Below, one piece after another: positions 46,619-57,874 of a stretch of DNA of 64,000 bases. Numbering within the stretch: position 1 is the first letter of the stretch; each line of letters begins with the position of its first letter. Origin of the DNA: Epichloe hybrida (Eukaryota; Ascomycota; Sordariomycetes; Hypocreales; Clavicipitaceae); the NCBI GenBank assembly GCA_019022495.1, contig JAFEKR010000007.1, positions 1,240,001 through 1,304,000 of the forward strand, given 5' to 3'. Under the pieces are notes generated by a model. The model was not told the origin of the DNA. It worked only from the letters and a program-made list of their open reading frames with translations, and searched no databases. The position numbers and the translations under genes were made by a program.

Positions 46619-47392
46619 CTAGCATGATGCATTACCCTCATTCCAAACAGGTTGGCTCTCTTGCTCTACTGCATGCATGGCCACCGCGACATCCTCCAGC
46701 TTGGCCACAACGTCAATAACACCTTTATTGACCCGTTGAAAATACTTGTCATTTGCCTCTCTTCGTTTCCTACCGAGAACAATGTCCATCTCAGATTCCT
46801 CATCCAGATCGGGCTCCGACATACCTAAGCCCTCATCCCGGACATCGCGTCCGCCGCCGGGTGGCCTATTAGTACTTCGAATGTGATCAATACCATTTCC
46901 GGTGTTCGGACTTGGCGAATTCATCAGATTGTTGTGCATATTGCGCACATCACCGGCACCAGAGGATGTAGTCTGATCTCGTAATCCCGTAACCGTCACC
47001 TCATCAGCCTCACTCCTTGCCCAAGCCTGTGCAAGACGGATCTGTGCAGAGCGCAGTTCAGAAAGCTTTTGGCTGTGCCCAGAGCCAAACACATGGGTTC
47101 CACCCGAAGCAGATAGTTCAACTTCTTCCAAAGTGGCTTGCATCTCCGCCCATAGAGCATCGGTCTTGTCCGTACTTCGAGTGCTGCCAGCTCGACCGTT
47201 GCGTTGTAAATCAGGGATCAAGATAGATCCACAGCGAATAGAGGTGCTACGTTCTAGATTAGATTGTTCCCGCCGCGGGGTGGAATAGCCAGGTGCTGAT
47301 GTGCTAGCGAGAGAAACACGTGAAGCACCCGGCGAGGGATGTAGAAAGAGAGCTGGAGGAGGTTCGCGCGATCGATTGTTAATTCTCGACAT
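46619..47392 (-). CDS. Conserved Pezizomycotina protein of unknown function (DUF5315-like)
   Basis: Single exon, 257 residues, Met at 47392 to TAG at 46619. The N-terminal 75 residues are Ser/Arg/Pro-rich and probably disordered. Two ordered blocks follow: KTDALWAEMQATLEEVELSA with HVFGSGHSQKL and RSAQIRLAQAWARSEA, then at the C-terminus GRKRREANDKYFQRVNKGVIDVVAKLEDVAVAMHAVEQES. The blocks look like amphipathic helices able to form a coiled coil. I recall these paired blocks from a fungal domain of unknown function (DUF5315), without certainty on the name. The gene diverges from RPS23. Confidence 0.8.
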   Translation of the reverse strand: MSRINNRSREPPPALFLHPSPGASRVSLASTSAPGYSTPRREQSNLERSTSIRCGSILIPDLQRNGRAGSTRSTDKTDALWAEMQATLEEVELSASGGTHVFGSGHSQKLSELRSAQIRLAQAWARSEADEVTVTGLRDQTTSSGAGDVRNMHNNLMNSPSPNTGNGIDHIRSTNRPPGGGRDVRDEGLGMSEPDLDEESEMDIVLGRKRREANDKYFQRVNKGVIDVVAKLEDVAVAMHAVEQESQPVWNEGNASC

Positions 47393-47826
47393 TGAGCGTG
47401 CTGGCGCATTGGTGCGCTGCGCATCAACGTCGACTGGCAGTTAAGAGCAGTTATCATGGACTTGATGTAATTTGCATCGGTATCTACGGATTATGTTTTA
47501 TTATTATGGAGGAGGAGCTTGTGTCAAATGCAGTCACATGACTACGAGCCCAAATCCCGGCGACATCTTTGATCCGGCAGTCTGGTCTAAGTCACGTGGC
47601 TAGTCGCTGTCATCCTGTGCGCTTTAGTGTTACGAGACTCTAGGGCCGCAAACCCTACTTACAAATTTGGTAGAGCTGAATTTTTCGTTACTCCACGGAA
47701 GCCATCACCAACCCAATTGCCGAGCGGTAACTTCAGAAATCGGTGCGTGCACTCCTCACCTGTGATTTGCGAACTTCGATACAACCCTCTACTATCGGTT
47801 CTCAGTGCTGACGTTGCACAGCAATC
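47393..47826. other. Divergent promoter region DUF5315-like gene / RPS23
   Basis: 434 bases between two divergent start codons. Contains one telobox-like AAACCCTA element (listed separately). Nothing else seen. Confidence 0.6.
47650..47657 (+). promoter_or_regulatory. Telobox-like element AAACCCTA upstream of RPS23
   Basis: AAACCCTA about 170 bases before the RPS23 start, preceded by TAGGG a few bases upstream, so TAGGG and CCCTA form an inverted pair. Telobox-type sequences are known in ribosomal protein promoters of several fungi. Its role here is inferred only from position. Confidence 0.45.
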
Positions 47827-48323
47827 ATGGCCGGAGGCAAACCCCGTGGTCTCAATGCGGCGCGCAAGCTGCGAACGAACCGGAAGGACCAGAAATGGGC
47901 CGATCTTCACTACAAGAAGCGTGCTCTAGGCACTGCTTTCAAATCTTCTCCATTCGGTGGCTCTTCTCACGCCAAGGGCATTGTCCTTGAGAAGGTGGGC
48001 GTTGAAGCCAAGCAGCCTAACTCTGCTATCCGAAAGTGTATTCGTGTTCAGTTGATCAAGAACGGCAAAAAGGTCACTGCCTTTGGTACGTCTATTGATA
48101 AAATGATATCTTCGTTTCATTTGTACGCTAACGACTATATGTAGTTCCCAACGACGGTTGCCTGAACTTCGTGGACGAAAACGACGAGGTTTTGCTTGCT
48201 GGATTCGGTCGTAAGGGCCACGCCAAGGGTGATATTCCTGGTGTTCGATTCAAGGTGGTCAAAGTCTCCGGTGTCGGCTTGTTGGCTTTGTGGAAGGAGA
48301 AGAAGGAGAAGCCTCGATCGTAA
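47827..48323 (+). CDS. RPS23: 40S ribosomal protein S23 (uS12)
   Basis: Decoding-centre protein of the small subunit. Two exons, 47827-48085 and 48145-48323, give 438 nt and 145 residues, the exact family length. The protein is typical from [15 protein letters not shown] to EKPRS, and the splice joins KVTAF-VPNDG in frame. The QPNSAIRK loop keeps the proline that is hydroxylated in other eukaryotes (target of Tpa1/Ofd1-type enzymes). The intron (59 nt) is short, with a GCTAAC branch site near 48127. Confidence 0.97.
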
Positions 48324-48776
48324 AAAGTGGTGACGGATTAGGTCAGAGGAGGCGACATTTTCTGTCAAATTTCCAGCACATGGAGATATCGACTTTGTTT
48401 GCAATGGCATTGAAGGCTGGGTGACCGAATGACGAGATTACAAAGTAAATTCACACGGTTCACTTAAAGCAAATTTTATCCCCTAAGACACAACCAACCT
48501 CCGATCAAAGAAGACTTCAATCCCTGGGTTTTTTCTTCGTTCTTTGCTTATCAATGATGTCGCCATTGCATTGAATTCCCGGTATAATTTGCTATACCCA
48601 GCCGAACGAAGGAATATTGGCAAGCATTCAGCGTACCAGTCATAGATTCCCCGGGTGACGCGGGTTGTGGTCCAGCATGGTGACAAGCTTCAAAAAAAGC
48701 AACCTCGAATTAAACGGTGGTTCTAAATGTGCTATATTGTACATGAAAGTCGATAGATCCCTCTAAGTCCTTTATC
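48324..48776. other. Convergent 3' intergenic region RPS23/COQ2
   Basis: 453 bases between convergent genes. A minus-strand open frame at 48483-48686 has no motif and is not called. Confidence 0.6.
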
Positions 48777-49991
48777 TTAAAAATCTCCCGGCTCATCTTC
48801 CAAGTCGCGAAGAAGGTAGTCGACTACCAACCCGAGGCTAATGCTGCCGCCGGTGAGCCAGCAACCGTTCACAAACCACCACCAACAGTCCTTTGCATTT
48901 TTCAAATTGACCTTTCGAATCATGATGCCCAATGTCACAGCTGCGCCACCGCAGCTGCCGATGAAGAAGGCTGGCCCGGCCCCCGAAGCTACACCCGCTG
49001 CAGCAAGTAAAGCAATCTGAGCCCCAGCTAGGCCAGTGAGTATTTGCTTAGTTTGGGCGCCGTGTTTTAAGGCTATGCTTTTGATGCCTGCATTTGCATC
49101 GTCTTTGATGTCCATATGTGCGTAGATCATGTCATAAAGGACCGTCCAAGCAATATTAGAAGAATAAAGGCAGCCCGCAGCAGTCAAGGCTGACCAATTC
49201 GACAGTAAGTCCACACCTAATGCCGGAAATCCCATGATTGCTCCCCATGAGAACGTCAAGCCGAGGACAATTTGGGGATAATAGGTCACTCTCTTTGCAA
49301 GTGGATAACTTGCAACAAATAAAAGACTCGGAATGCCATAGAATAGACATGAGGTGGGAAATTGTAACAAGATACCCAAGCCTGTCAAGAGTTGCGCACC
49401 GGTGAATACCAACCCTTTGAAGGGAGATATGGCGCGACGGGCGATTGGTCGTAGCCGGGTGCGAACGACATGGGGGTCAAGATTTCTGTCCCATAAGTCG
49501 TTGATCGTACATCCAGCTCCGCGCATGATCAATGCGCCTGAAAAGAACAACAAAGATGTGCTAACGACTGATCCAACGGGGGCAGCAGGTACTGCCATTG
49601 GAGCTGCCATCAAAGTAGAGAACAGGCAAGGGAAGAACAGATAGTAGGTTCCCGACGGTTTGTCGATGCGAATGAGTTCTGCGTACGGTACCCATGACGC
49701 CGGAATGACCGATAAAATTCCAGATTTCGGTGGTTGATAGTCTAACCGTTGCTCCTTTCTGTCTGGACTTCCTGGTGGCTCAACCAGGGAGTTTTGTTTG
49801 AGCAATGTTTGGTGAAGCCTGCTACGCTTCTCTGTCCCCAGATCCTTCGAGAAAGCAACCGACCCTGCGCTTCTGTTTGAGGGATTCGTGATGCGTTTTC
49901 TCGTCAACGAAAACTGCTGACGACAAAAGGTGTTGGACGCCCATGGTGAGACTTTAGGAAAGTTCGCTAGCCTCATTTTGATGGCTAGCAA
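48777..49991 (-). CDS. COQ2: 4-hydroxybenzoate polyprenyltransferase, mitochondrial
   Basis: UbiA-family prenyltransferase of the inner mitochondrial membrane that attaches the polyprenyl tail to 4-hydroxybenzoate in ubiquinone synthesis. Single exon, 404 residues. The first 90 residues are basic, Ser/Arg-rich and without acidic patches, consistent with a mitochondrial presequence (RLANF, RQQFSLTRKR). The first Asp motif, GAGCTINDLWDRNLD (about residue 160), is followed by RTRLRPIA, and the second, YDMIYAHMDIKDD, lies near residue 290. About eight hydrophobic segments surround them. The usual VERT in the first motif reads VVRT here, a mild change. Met at codon 6 is an alternative start. It diverges from the JmjC gene. 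Confidence 0.94.
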   Translation of the reverse strand: MLAIKMRLANFPKVSPWASNTFCRQQFSLTRKRITNPSNRSAGSVAFSKDLGTEKRSRLHQTLLKQNSLVEPPGSPDRKEQRLDYQPPKSGILSVIPASWVPYAELIRIDKPSGTYYLFFPCLFSTLMAAPMAVPAAPVGSVVSTSLLFFSGALIMRGAGCTINDLWDRNLDPHVVRTRLRPIARRAISPFKGLVFTGAQLLTGLGILLQFPTSCLFYGIPSLLFVASYPLAKRVTYYPQIVLGLTFSWGAIMGFPALGVDLLSNWSALTAAGCLYSSNIAWTVLYDMIYAHMDIKDDANAGIKSIALKHGAQTKQILTGLAGAQIALLAAAGVASGAGPAFFIGSCGGAAVTLGIMIRKVNLKNAKDCWWWFVNGCWLTGGSISLGLVVDYLLRDLEDEPGDF

Positions 49992-50350
49992 CGCTGGGTG
50001 TCCCCGTTCAAAGAATGAGCATTCGCGTAGTGTTCGATGGCTGTAGCACTAATACTGAGGAAGCCATTTCCATGGGCTTTCAAAGCTTGGTGAACATTCG
50101 CTTTTATCTACAGGGTATGTCGCGAGACCAAGGGTGAATGATATCACGTGACAGTGAGTGTAGACGCGGTCGCGTTTACAGCTCCACATCATTGTCCTTC
50201 CTACACCTTCACTTTGAGTGAAAGGATACTGATCTCTCTATCAAGACCCTCGACAACGACGGATATTCATTTCTTGAACTATTTTCTCCGCAACTATTTG
50301 AAACGATATCTGTAGGCAGATAATGTTCGAATATTTGAGGAGCCACCACA
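49992..50350. promoter_or_regulatory. Shared divergent promoter COQ2 / JmjC gene
   Basis: 359 bases between the two start codons. It includes ATCACGTGAC near 50142, an E-box-like CACGTG palindrome of the kind bound by bHLH factors. No gene seen. Confidence 0.5.
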
Positions 50351-53300
50351 ATGCCAACATCACTTCACCCTCAGGCAAAGTTCGACCCTTTGCCTCCCGA
50401 TTTAGATCTTCATGGTTTGATAGATCAGACCCCAAATTTCAAATGGGTCCAAAGAGTCTCAAGACATCAAATTCGAAGCCTCGGTCAACTAGAGTTCGAA
50501 AAACTCATCAAAATACATGTTGTTGACGGCGGCAAACCGCTCGTCATCGATGGCTGGGATGCGGTGTTACCGAAGTGGCTGTTCAGTGCCAAGTGGTTAG
50601 AACAGACATATGATAAGAAGCGTAAGTTCACCATGATCCCCTGATTGACCATCACTGACTTTTGTAGAGGAGAATGTGCGTGATATTTCAGCTGGCAATG
50701 ATATACCAATGACAACTGGGCACTACCTGAGATCCATGGAGCAATTGACGAACCAATGGACTCCACAAAATTTCAGAGATGAACGGCGGCAAAGGCTCTA
50801 TCTCAAGGACATTGATTGCCCAGCCGAGTGGCGGGACTTCCTACAAAAGACCTTGCACCCTAATTTGTTTTACTTGAACGAGAATGTGACGATGCATGTA
50901 TCATCTGATACGACGCAAGGACAACAAACAGTTGCGCATCACGACTCTGATGAGCAATCTGATGAAATTGCGCTAGCCCCTGCAGGTGACTTGATGTCAA
51001 GTTTACCAGAAAACATGCGGGCACAAAACCTTATGTGTTACATTGGTCACGAAGGTACATACACACCAGCTCATAGAGAGATGTGTGCATCTTTAGGCCA
51101 TAATATCATGGTTGAGGCGTCGGACGCCAGTCATGGCGAAAAGCCAGGTAGCTCTATCTGGTTCATGACGGAGAGTAAAGATCGTGATGTGGTGCGCGAA
51201 TACTTCTTGTCAATGTTGGGCCACGACATTGAGATTGAGAAACATTTCGCACAAGTCAATGCCTGGAAAAAGGCTCCCTTTGATGTGTATCTCGTCAATC
51301 AACGGCCTGGTGACTTCATAGTCATACCTCCACTTGCGGCCCACCAAGTCTGGAACTCTGGTACCCGAACAATCAAAGTGGCTTGGAACCGTACAACCCC
51401 CGAAACACTTCGGCTTGCGTTGCATGAAGCCCTTCCGAAAGCAAGATTGGTATGTCGCGATGAACAATATAAGAACAAAGCGATAATATATTTCACTCTT
51501 GAGAAATACTTCGACGCATTAAAGGAAATGGAACGACGGGAAGAAGCTACGCAAACGAGCTTCCTAGGTATCGGCCGTGGTATCGTCAGAAGTTCCCCTC
51601 GTGCGAAGCAATTATTGAGAGATTTCAAGGCATTATTCAGTCTTTTCGCAGAAGTTCTGATGGACGAAACCTTTGCCTATAAAGAGAAGCAGGTAGAGAT
51701 GCTACCCTTTGACTCAAGTGTCACTTGCTCGTACTGCAGATCGAACATCTTCAACCGCTTTCTTACTTGCAAACACTGCCTCAGAACTCTGGCGAACGGT
51801 GATGAGGATGCCTATGATGTATGCATGGAATGCTATGCGATGGGGAGGTCATGCGCATGCGTGTCTGGCCTTCAGTGGTGCGAGCAATGGGCGTGGCCGT
51901 TCTTGATCGAGAAATACGAAGTATGGCGTGAAATGGTCATGATCAACGATGGTTTCATCGATTTGCATAGCTCACCGCCGCCATTCGAACTGCTTAGACA
52001 AAATACAGGAAAAAAATCTGTGGCACAGGTATGCCAGGAGGCTCTCCTTAGACGGCCTTGGAGGGATATATCCAAACCAGATTATGCCAAAGAGCCAAGC
52101 GATTCTGACCGTGGAAGCACCGACGGCAAATCGAAGAAGAAGATCAAAAGAAAAGAAAAACAAGGTTCAGTTCGAAGATGCCATGTATGCTGTCACAAGG
52201 ATTACAGTTACCGGGTTCATCAGTGTTCTAATGAGGAATGTGCTGAAGCATACTGTTACGGCGTCCTGTACAGAGCTTTTGATACGATGCCCCAGGCTGT
52301 CCTACAAGATGAAAACTGGCAATGTCCCAAGTGTCTGGGGATTTGCAATTGTGGGCATTGCCGTCGCGCAGGCAATACCAACCCTTATACTCCTAAGAAC
52401 ACGTCTCTCGGCCTCGACACCAGACCAATTGCTGACGACAGAAGCGTTGAAGCGCTCGTTGACTTCCGCGTACACAATCTTTCGTGGCTCAAGGCGGCTG
52501 GGGAAGAAGGTCGCAGCAAAGACAGCAGGAGGATGCAACGCTTGCGGCAACAGGCTGCCAACGCCAAGGCACAAAGCTCAATTGACAGAATCAACACCGA
52601 GACAGATGACCATGAGGATGCGGACGGTTGCCAAAAAGAAATCACATTATCGACGCCCAATGCGATCTCGAACAATCCCAACGATGCTAGCAAAATGCAA
52701 GGAGCCGATGAACTTCACGTGGTCTCGAGTGCCCATAGCAATGGAGGCGCATTAGACAAACGATCAGAGCCGGCTCCAGGTGTGTCGGGGCGAAATGCAA
52801 CTTCACATGATGGCGAGTCTTCTTACCCTGACCCACTTGTCTGCTCGAGCTTTGGAATAGGGATGGGATATTACGAACAAGACGATACGCCCGACAAGAT
52901 TTTGTTTGATCCCTACAAACTTCCATCTGCTAGTGCGGTGACACTTGATGATTTGGAAGTGCCCGATTCTGTAAGAAAGTCCATTCGTGCGCGCAAAAGA
53001 AAGGCAAAGCGCGATAACGAGGATCCAGATTTCACACTGTCAAAGTCCAATCACAAAAAAATTCGATCATCGAACAACGCACATGTAATGGACAACGTGG
53101 ATCCAGCTCTTTCTGAATTCAGTCCTTACATAGTGCCTTCCCTACCAAATAAAAGGCAGAAGAGCATCGAACAATCAGAAGAGAATTTGGCTTATGCGAG
53201 TAGTGCAGTGACCCAGGCGTGTCCGTCAGTCGTACTTTATGATGCGCCCCATGAGCCTTCACTTCGACATGCGAGGCCGATGACATCATATGTCGAAGAT

Positions 53301-54596
53301 GATGACGTGGACGTTGAAGATGATGATGTGGACGTTGGAGCAGAAGATGATCACGACGTTGATGAAGAAGTCAATCGTGCTGCACTTGCATTCGACAGCG
53401 CCGACCGCATCCATGACACCGGCAAAGACGGGCTATCAGATGGCGCCAACCTACAACCTAAGCTGGGTATTTCCGGGACAACTCAGTTATTGCAGAAGAC
53501 TTCGACTCCAGCACGTGGGATAAGAAAGCGTGGTCGACCATCACGACGACAGTCTCAGTGTCGACAGCCGATGAAATCCCATGGGATACCAGTGTTGTCA
53601 GAAGAGCTAGGCACGTTTCCTATCGCTAAGCGTCCGCGAGGCCGACCAAAAAAGGGGTTTGTGTCTTCAATTGTTCGCTCGGGAACATCGGCAAATGACA
53701 CACAAATATCTTCTTTGAAAGATGAAACGCGCCCGAATATATTGTCTGCATCGAGGACGACCGCTATCACGACTCGGTCTCTCGATGTTCAGTCCTCGCC
53801 TAACCATGCATCACGGAGAAAAAACTTAAGTGTGACCCTACGAAGTACCCCCTGCGCGACAGAACCAAAGGATGGGAAATCAGGTGCCTCAGATAATAAC
53901 ACAAAAGTGACTGCACGACATGGAATCGCAGGTAGAGATCACTCGCAGACTCCACCATCTCGTACGAGGGGCAAACCCTCCGACAAAACATCGACAGCCC
54001 CTATTGGCCAACAATTTATGTCAATGGCAGAAAGGTGTGCACTAAAGGGCAAAAGGTTTAAACTTGTGAAGCGACAAGAGGCGGACAAACTGCCTTTGAG
54101 TGAGAATCGAAGTAGGCATACTTCGCTACGTGACCATGAGCCCAAAGCGAGTGTTTTGTCTCGGATGCAATCTCCAGGGGAGGATCAGCAAGAGCTTGAG
54201 CATCCGGATCGGCCTTCATCACTATCAGGACAGAACGCAGCAAGCGTTGCTCAAACGCAACAAGAGAACGTTGCTGGATTGGGGCCTTCCAGCAAGCATA
54301 AGACAGTAGTAAGATTGTCGAATCAAGTGCCCGGCGAGGACGAGTATCAGAGCTTTAGCGATATGAGTCATGCTGCACCGTCCAGTGACGATAGTGACGA
54401 CAGTGACGACAGTGATATTCCTGCTAAATGCACAAGTGTCTCGCGGCCAGCTGCTTCTCAAGTCGGTGAAATTGAAGAACGAAAATTGGGACAAAGCGGC
54501 GGCAGAGGCAGAGGCAGAGGCAGGGGTCGAGGCAGGGATCAAGGCAGAGGCCCGGGTCGAGGCAGGGCCCGAGGCAGAGGAAGGACGGCGGAGTAG
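50351..54596 (+). CDS. JmjC-domain protein with CXXC_R1-type zinc finger and AT-hooks (chromatin regulator)
   Basis: Two exons, 50351-50621 and 50668-54596, give 4200 nt and 1399 residues. The JmjC fold spans about residues 40-330; the iron triad reads HRE (about 226) and a downstream His in IPPLAAHQVW (about 315). A Cys-rich segment (about 443-490) comes next. A second cluster (about 593-660: RRCHVCCHKD, QCSNEEC, WQCPKCLGICNCGHC) fits the zf-4CXXC_R1 family, shared with CDCA7 and with plant JmjC proteins such as IBM1. Two AT-hooks (RKRGRPSRR about 1043; RPRGRPKKG about 1078), acidic tracts and a long RG-rich tail (about 1368-1398) follow. Together these imply DNA binding and histone or methyl-lysine chemistry in the nucleus. 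Substrate unknown; relation to Neurospora DMM-1-type JmjC proteins is a possibility. Confidence 0.9.
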
Positions 54597-55741
54597 TCAA
54601 GCCAGCGGCACACAAGTATGGAACTCACACCTGGCCGTCGGCCACGACTGGTCCGTACTTGTACAGAAGGTCGGGTTTAATCTATGAACCTGACATTCTA
54701 TCCCCTGGCCCCCAAACTAGCCTCAAATTGACACTCAACTTTTTCAGATGGACCTTGTACAAATACGCTTTGCCGGCCATTTGTCTTTACACAGTCAAGC
54801 CAGAGACTCCTTGCTGTATCTATATCTCAGAAAGAAAAGGGCCAAGAAGGAATGGCTTAACACATGGTTATGGACAGGAAATCAAGTGTCAGACTACGTG
54901 TGTGTGGACGTCTGCCTGCCATATTTTCATTGTCCAGAGTCAGAGCCTTTTTCACTATATTTAGACAGATAACCTTGTTTGAATCAGGGTGTTCTAATCG
55001 TTCTGCTCTCTCTGGAGAGTAAGAGGTTTACCATTTATAGAAATATTTCTGTGTGATGATAGGGTTGATTGCCCAATGGTACTTGACCTGGGGCGCGGAA
55101 TGTCCTTGACATCTCGATAAGTCGTTTTTGTCACATCCACAATACCTGCCTCCCATAATAGTCCCCGACCCGACCCGACCCGAGTACCGAGTCAGGCAGC
55201 GTTCCCTATTTTACGAGTTGCTTCGTACTTGACCCCCGAAAACCTGATTATTTTGGAATCTCATTGATGCCAGTATACACGTCGTTCACGGCCCCGATAG
55301 CCCAAATTACGTGGACACAAATCAGTCCTGCAACCAATAACCCGATGATTATATGTAAGCGGCCCAAAAAAACCATGAGCGCAAAGGAATGGATTTTGGG
55401 GTAAAAGGAATATTCAATATGACAAAGCCATTGAAAAAAATAAGCAATGGCTTAAAGTGGCTAAAAATGGCTTCCAGGGCGTATCAAGGCACGTGGACTG
55501 TGTTATGTATATGTAATAAGTGGATGGTTCGTAAATGCCAACCGGCGTGGGTTTCTTCAGTGCGAAGGAATCGGCTGTAATATTTGCTCACTTCCAACTA
55601 TCACAATCGTTTATGCAATCTTATTGAACACAATTTGCAAAGGCGTCGAATATAATCTGGTGACGTCGCCGCCTCATTTCATCGCCTCAAAGCTTCTGAA
55701 AACCGTTCCGAGCGTCACATTTTCGTTCGACATTTGCCTTC
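54597..55741. other. Intergenic region, no gene seen
   Basis: 1.15 kb between two plus-strand genes; AT-rich. Short open frames at 54659-54972 lack motifs. Contains a CCCGACCCGACCCGA tandem near 55165. Confidence 0.6.
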
Positions 55742-57705
55742 ATGCTGACATTTTTGGCCATCCTGTTGGGGGCAGGGGTATCGCCGCCCAGCATAATGGC
55801 AGAGGCAAAGCCAGCTTGGCCGGTGGGCGTTGAGGATATCGACACAAGCTGGCATACGCCTGCAAAGACACAAGTTAACAACCTCATGGCAGCCATTCAT
55901 TCTAAAGGCGTTTATGGCTTCATTTACAACTCTTCAAATACACCTGATGTCGAATATGGGACCTATAATTGGTGCAACATGCCACATGTTCGACCACTAG
56001 AGTATGTTCGACCTGACAAGGAGTTTGAACTGCGATATGTTGAATTGGTACGTCTCACAAACCCAAATCATTGTGCTTTGTATAACTGCAAGCTTGACAC
56101 CCGCGGTTTCGCTTACCTGATGTTGATTATCTAAAGGCTCAACGTCACCATAAAAGAACATGTTATGCTTCCAACGCCTTTCCGAGTGAACCTGATCAAT
56201 GGAACTGCGACGATGCACATCTATTTATCTATGGGCAGCCTCTGCAGGGCAAAGACGCTGCGCCTGTTTTTCGCCAGGGATATACTTCTCCAAACAACCC
56301 CTTCGTCCCATCTGGCTGGGTAGGGAGCTGTAGTTTCCCTCAGATTACCGCTGGCGGCCTTCGAGACTCCTGGCAGCATGGATCAGATCTTTATGCCGTC
56401 TATCATGGGCTATTGGGGTTTCTCCCCGCAAAGAGCGACGATTATATATCTGTTGTCAGATATCGTGTCACTAATAATATAATTACTAGCCAAGTTGCAG
56501 GCATGGTTATTAATGGAATGTGGTCAACAAGCGACCCTTTCCCACTTCTTGTCCAGGTAAGTTGAGGCCCCATGGCTGCTTTGGCTTTGGGTTGTATTTG
56601 TAATCCTTTTTGACAAACTCACATCTTTATCTATGAACTGTAATTTGATTGGGGACTACGGATGCTGATCAAGCTCTCAAATCAGGCAGTGGGAGTAGAT
56701 AGCTTGGAACCGCAGTACCCTTGTAGCACGGCGAATTATCTCTTCAACTCAATCAAGTCAAATAGCAACCCGGATTGGAAGGAGCATCTAGAATTATCAA
56801 ATGATCTTTTCCATGCCCTCGATGATATCTCTGGGGTACCCTCCGATGATGGTGGTTTTCATGCCTCCTTTGATCATTACTACGACAATCTTTCTGCACG
56901 CCAATGTCATGATAAGCCTTCGCCATGTAAGCTTACGGACGGTCCAAATAGCACTTCATGTGTCTCACAGGCACTCGCCGATTCTGTCTACCGGATGGGA
57001 AACTGGGAATACAGCCACATTTATCGAGATCACCCCTTATCACTTCCAGCCAGTGTCTTGTCTCTTGGTGTGTGGATCGGCGAACTCGCTCAACATCTAC
57101 GAGAAGTCATGGAAGGCCAGTCCAAAATTCGTTATTTTCATAATATTGCTCATGACGGATCGGTCTCTCGCTTACTCTCTATCCTGCAGATTGATGAGAT
57201 GGTTTGGCCGGGCATGGGGTCTGAAGTTGTGTTCGAGCTCTACGAGCGAAAAAGTTATGCACCAACCCCTCGCCCAACAGGTCAACCAGAAGTAGGACGA
57301 GGTTGCAATCGGGACAATTGCCTCCGCTACATGATTCGAAACTTTCCATCACTTAGCACTCTTTGTCACGATATAAGTACACCGCCGAACTTACCTCAAC
57401 CTACTATACTGCAGAGGCCCTCGCAATGTCCAAACCAAAGCCGCCTGTCATCTGCCTGTGCATGCCTGCCCAGCCCGGCTTCCGCAGAAGCAACACCAAC
57501 GGCGAAAAAAGGAAACGCTTCACGAACTTCTCTACCCAGTCCGTCGGGATTTTACGTTCGTGTTCTTTTTAGTGGAAAGGTTCTGAAGTCCTCCAGCCCA
57601 ACTCTTGGCAGCATAGATATGCTTCCAGTCGAGGTGCTGTTAGACTACCTAGATGGTTTAGTTGGCAAAGGGGGCAACCTCATCAAGACCGAGTGCCAAG
57701 CCTGA
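55742..57705 (+). CDS. Secreted histidine acid phosphatase-like protein (PXYLP1/ACP2-like branch)
   Basis: Histidine phosphatase fold with an N-terminal hydrophobic signal (MLTFLAILLGAGVSPPSIMA). Exons 55742-56047, 56137-56556 and 56686-57705 give 1746 nt and 581 residues. The catalytic stretch RHHKRT (about residues 105-110) is rebuilt across intron 1, and HD appears in NIAHDGSVS (about 397). The residue after RHHKRT is Cys, where the family usually has Pro. Family blocks include WNCDD, NYLFNSIKS, YRMGNWEYSHIYRDHPLSLP and, at the end, RVLFSGKVLKSSSP with MLPVEVLLDYLDGLVG. Between YERKS and the last block lie about 90 Pro/Ser/Cys-rich residues with no stop; this may be a true linker or an unspliced segment. 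Substrate unknown; activity uncertain. Confidence 0.82.
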
Positions 57706-57874
57706 TGAGTCAGATCAATATTCTCGACATGCTAGGCGACGATAAGGAACACGTTCTGATATGATATAATAATTGGACAGCCTGTGAGGCCAAACCATTA
57801 TAGCAGCTTGACTTAAAGCTTATTTGTATTTCTTGTCGTTTTCGAAATCCCAATCATATGACCAGTTCGATAAG

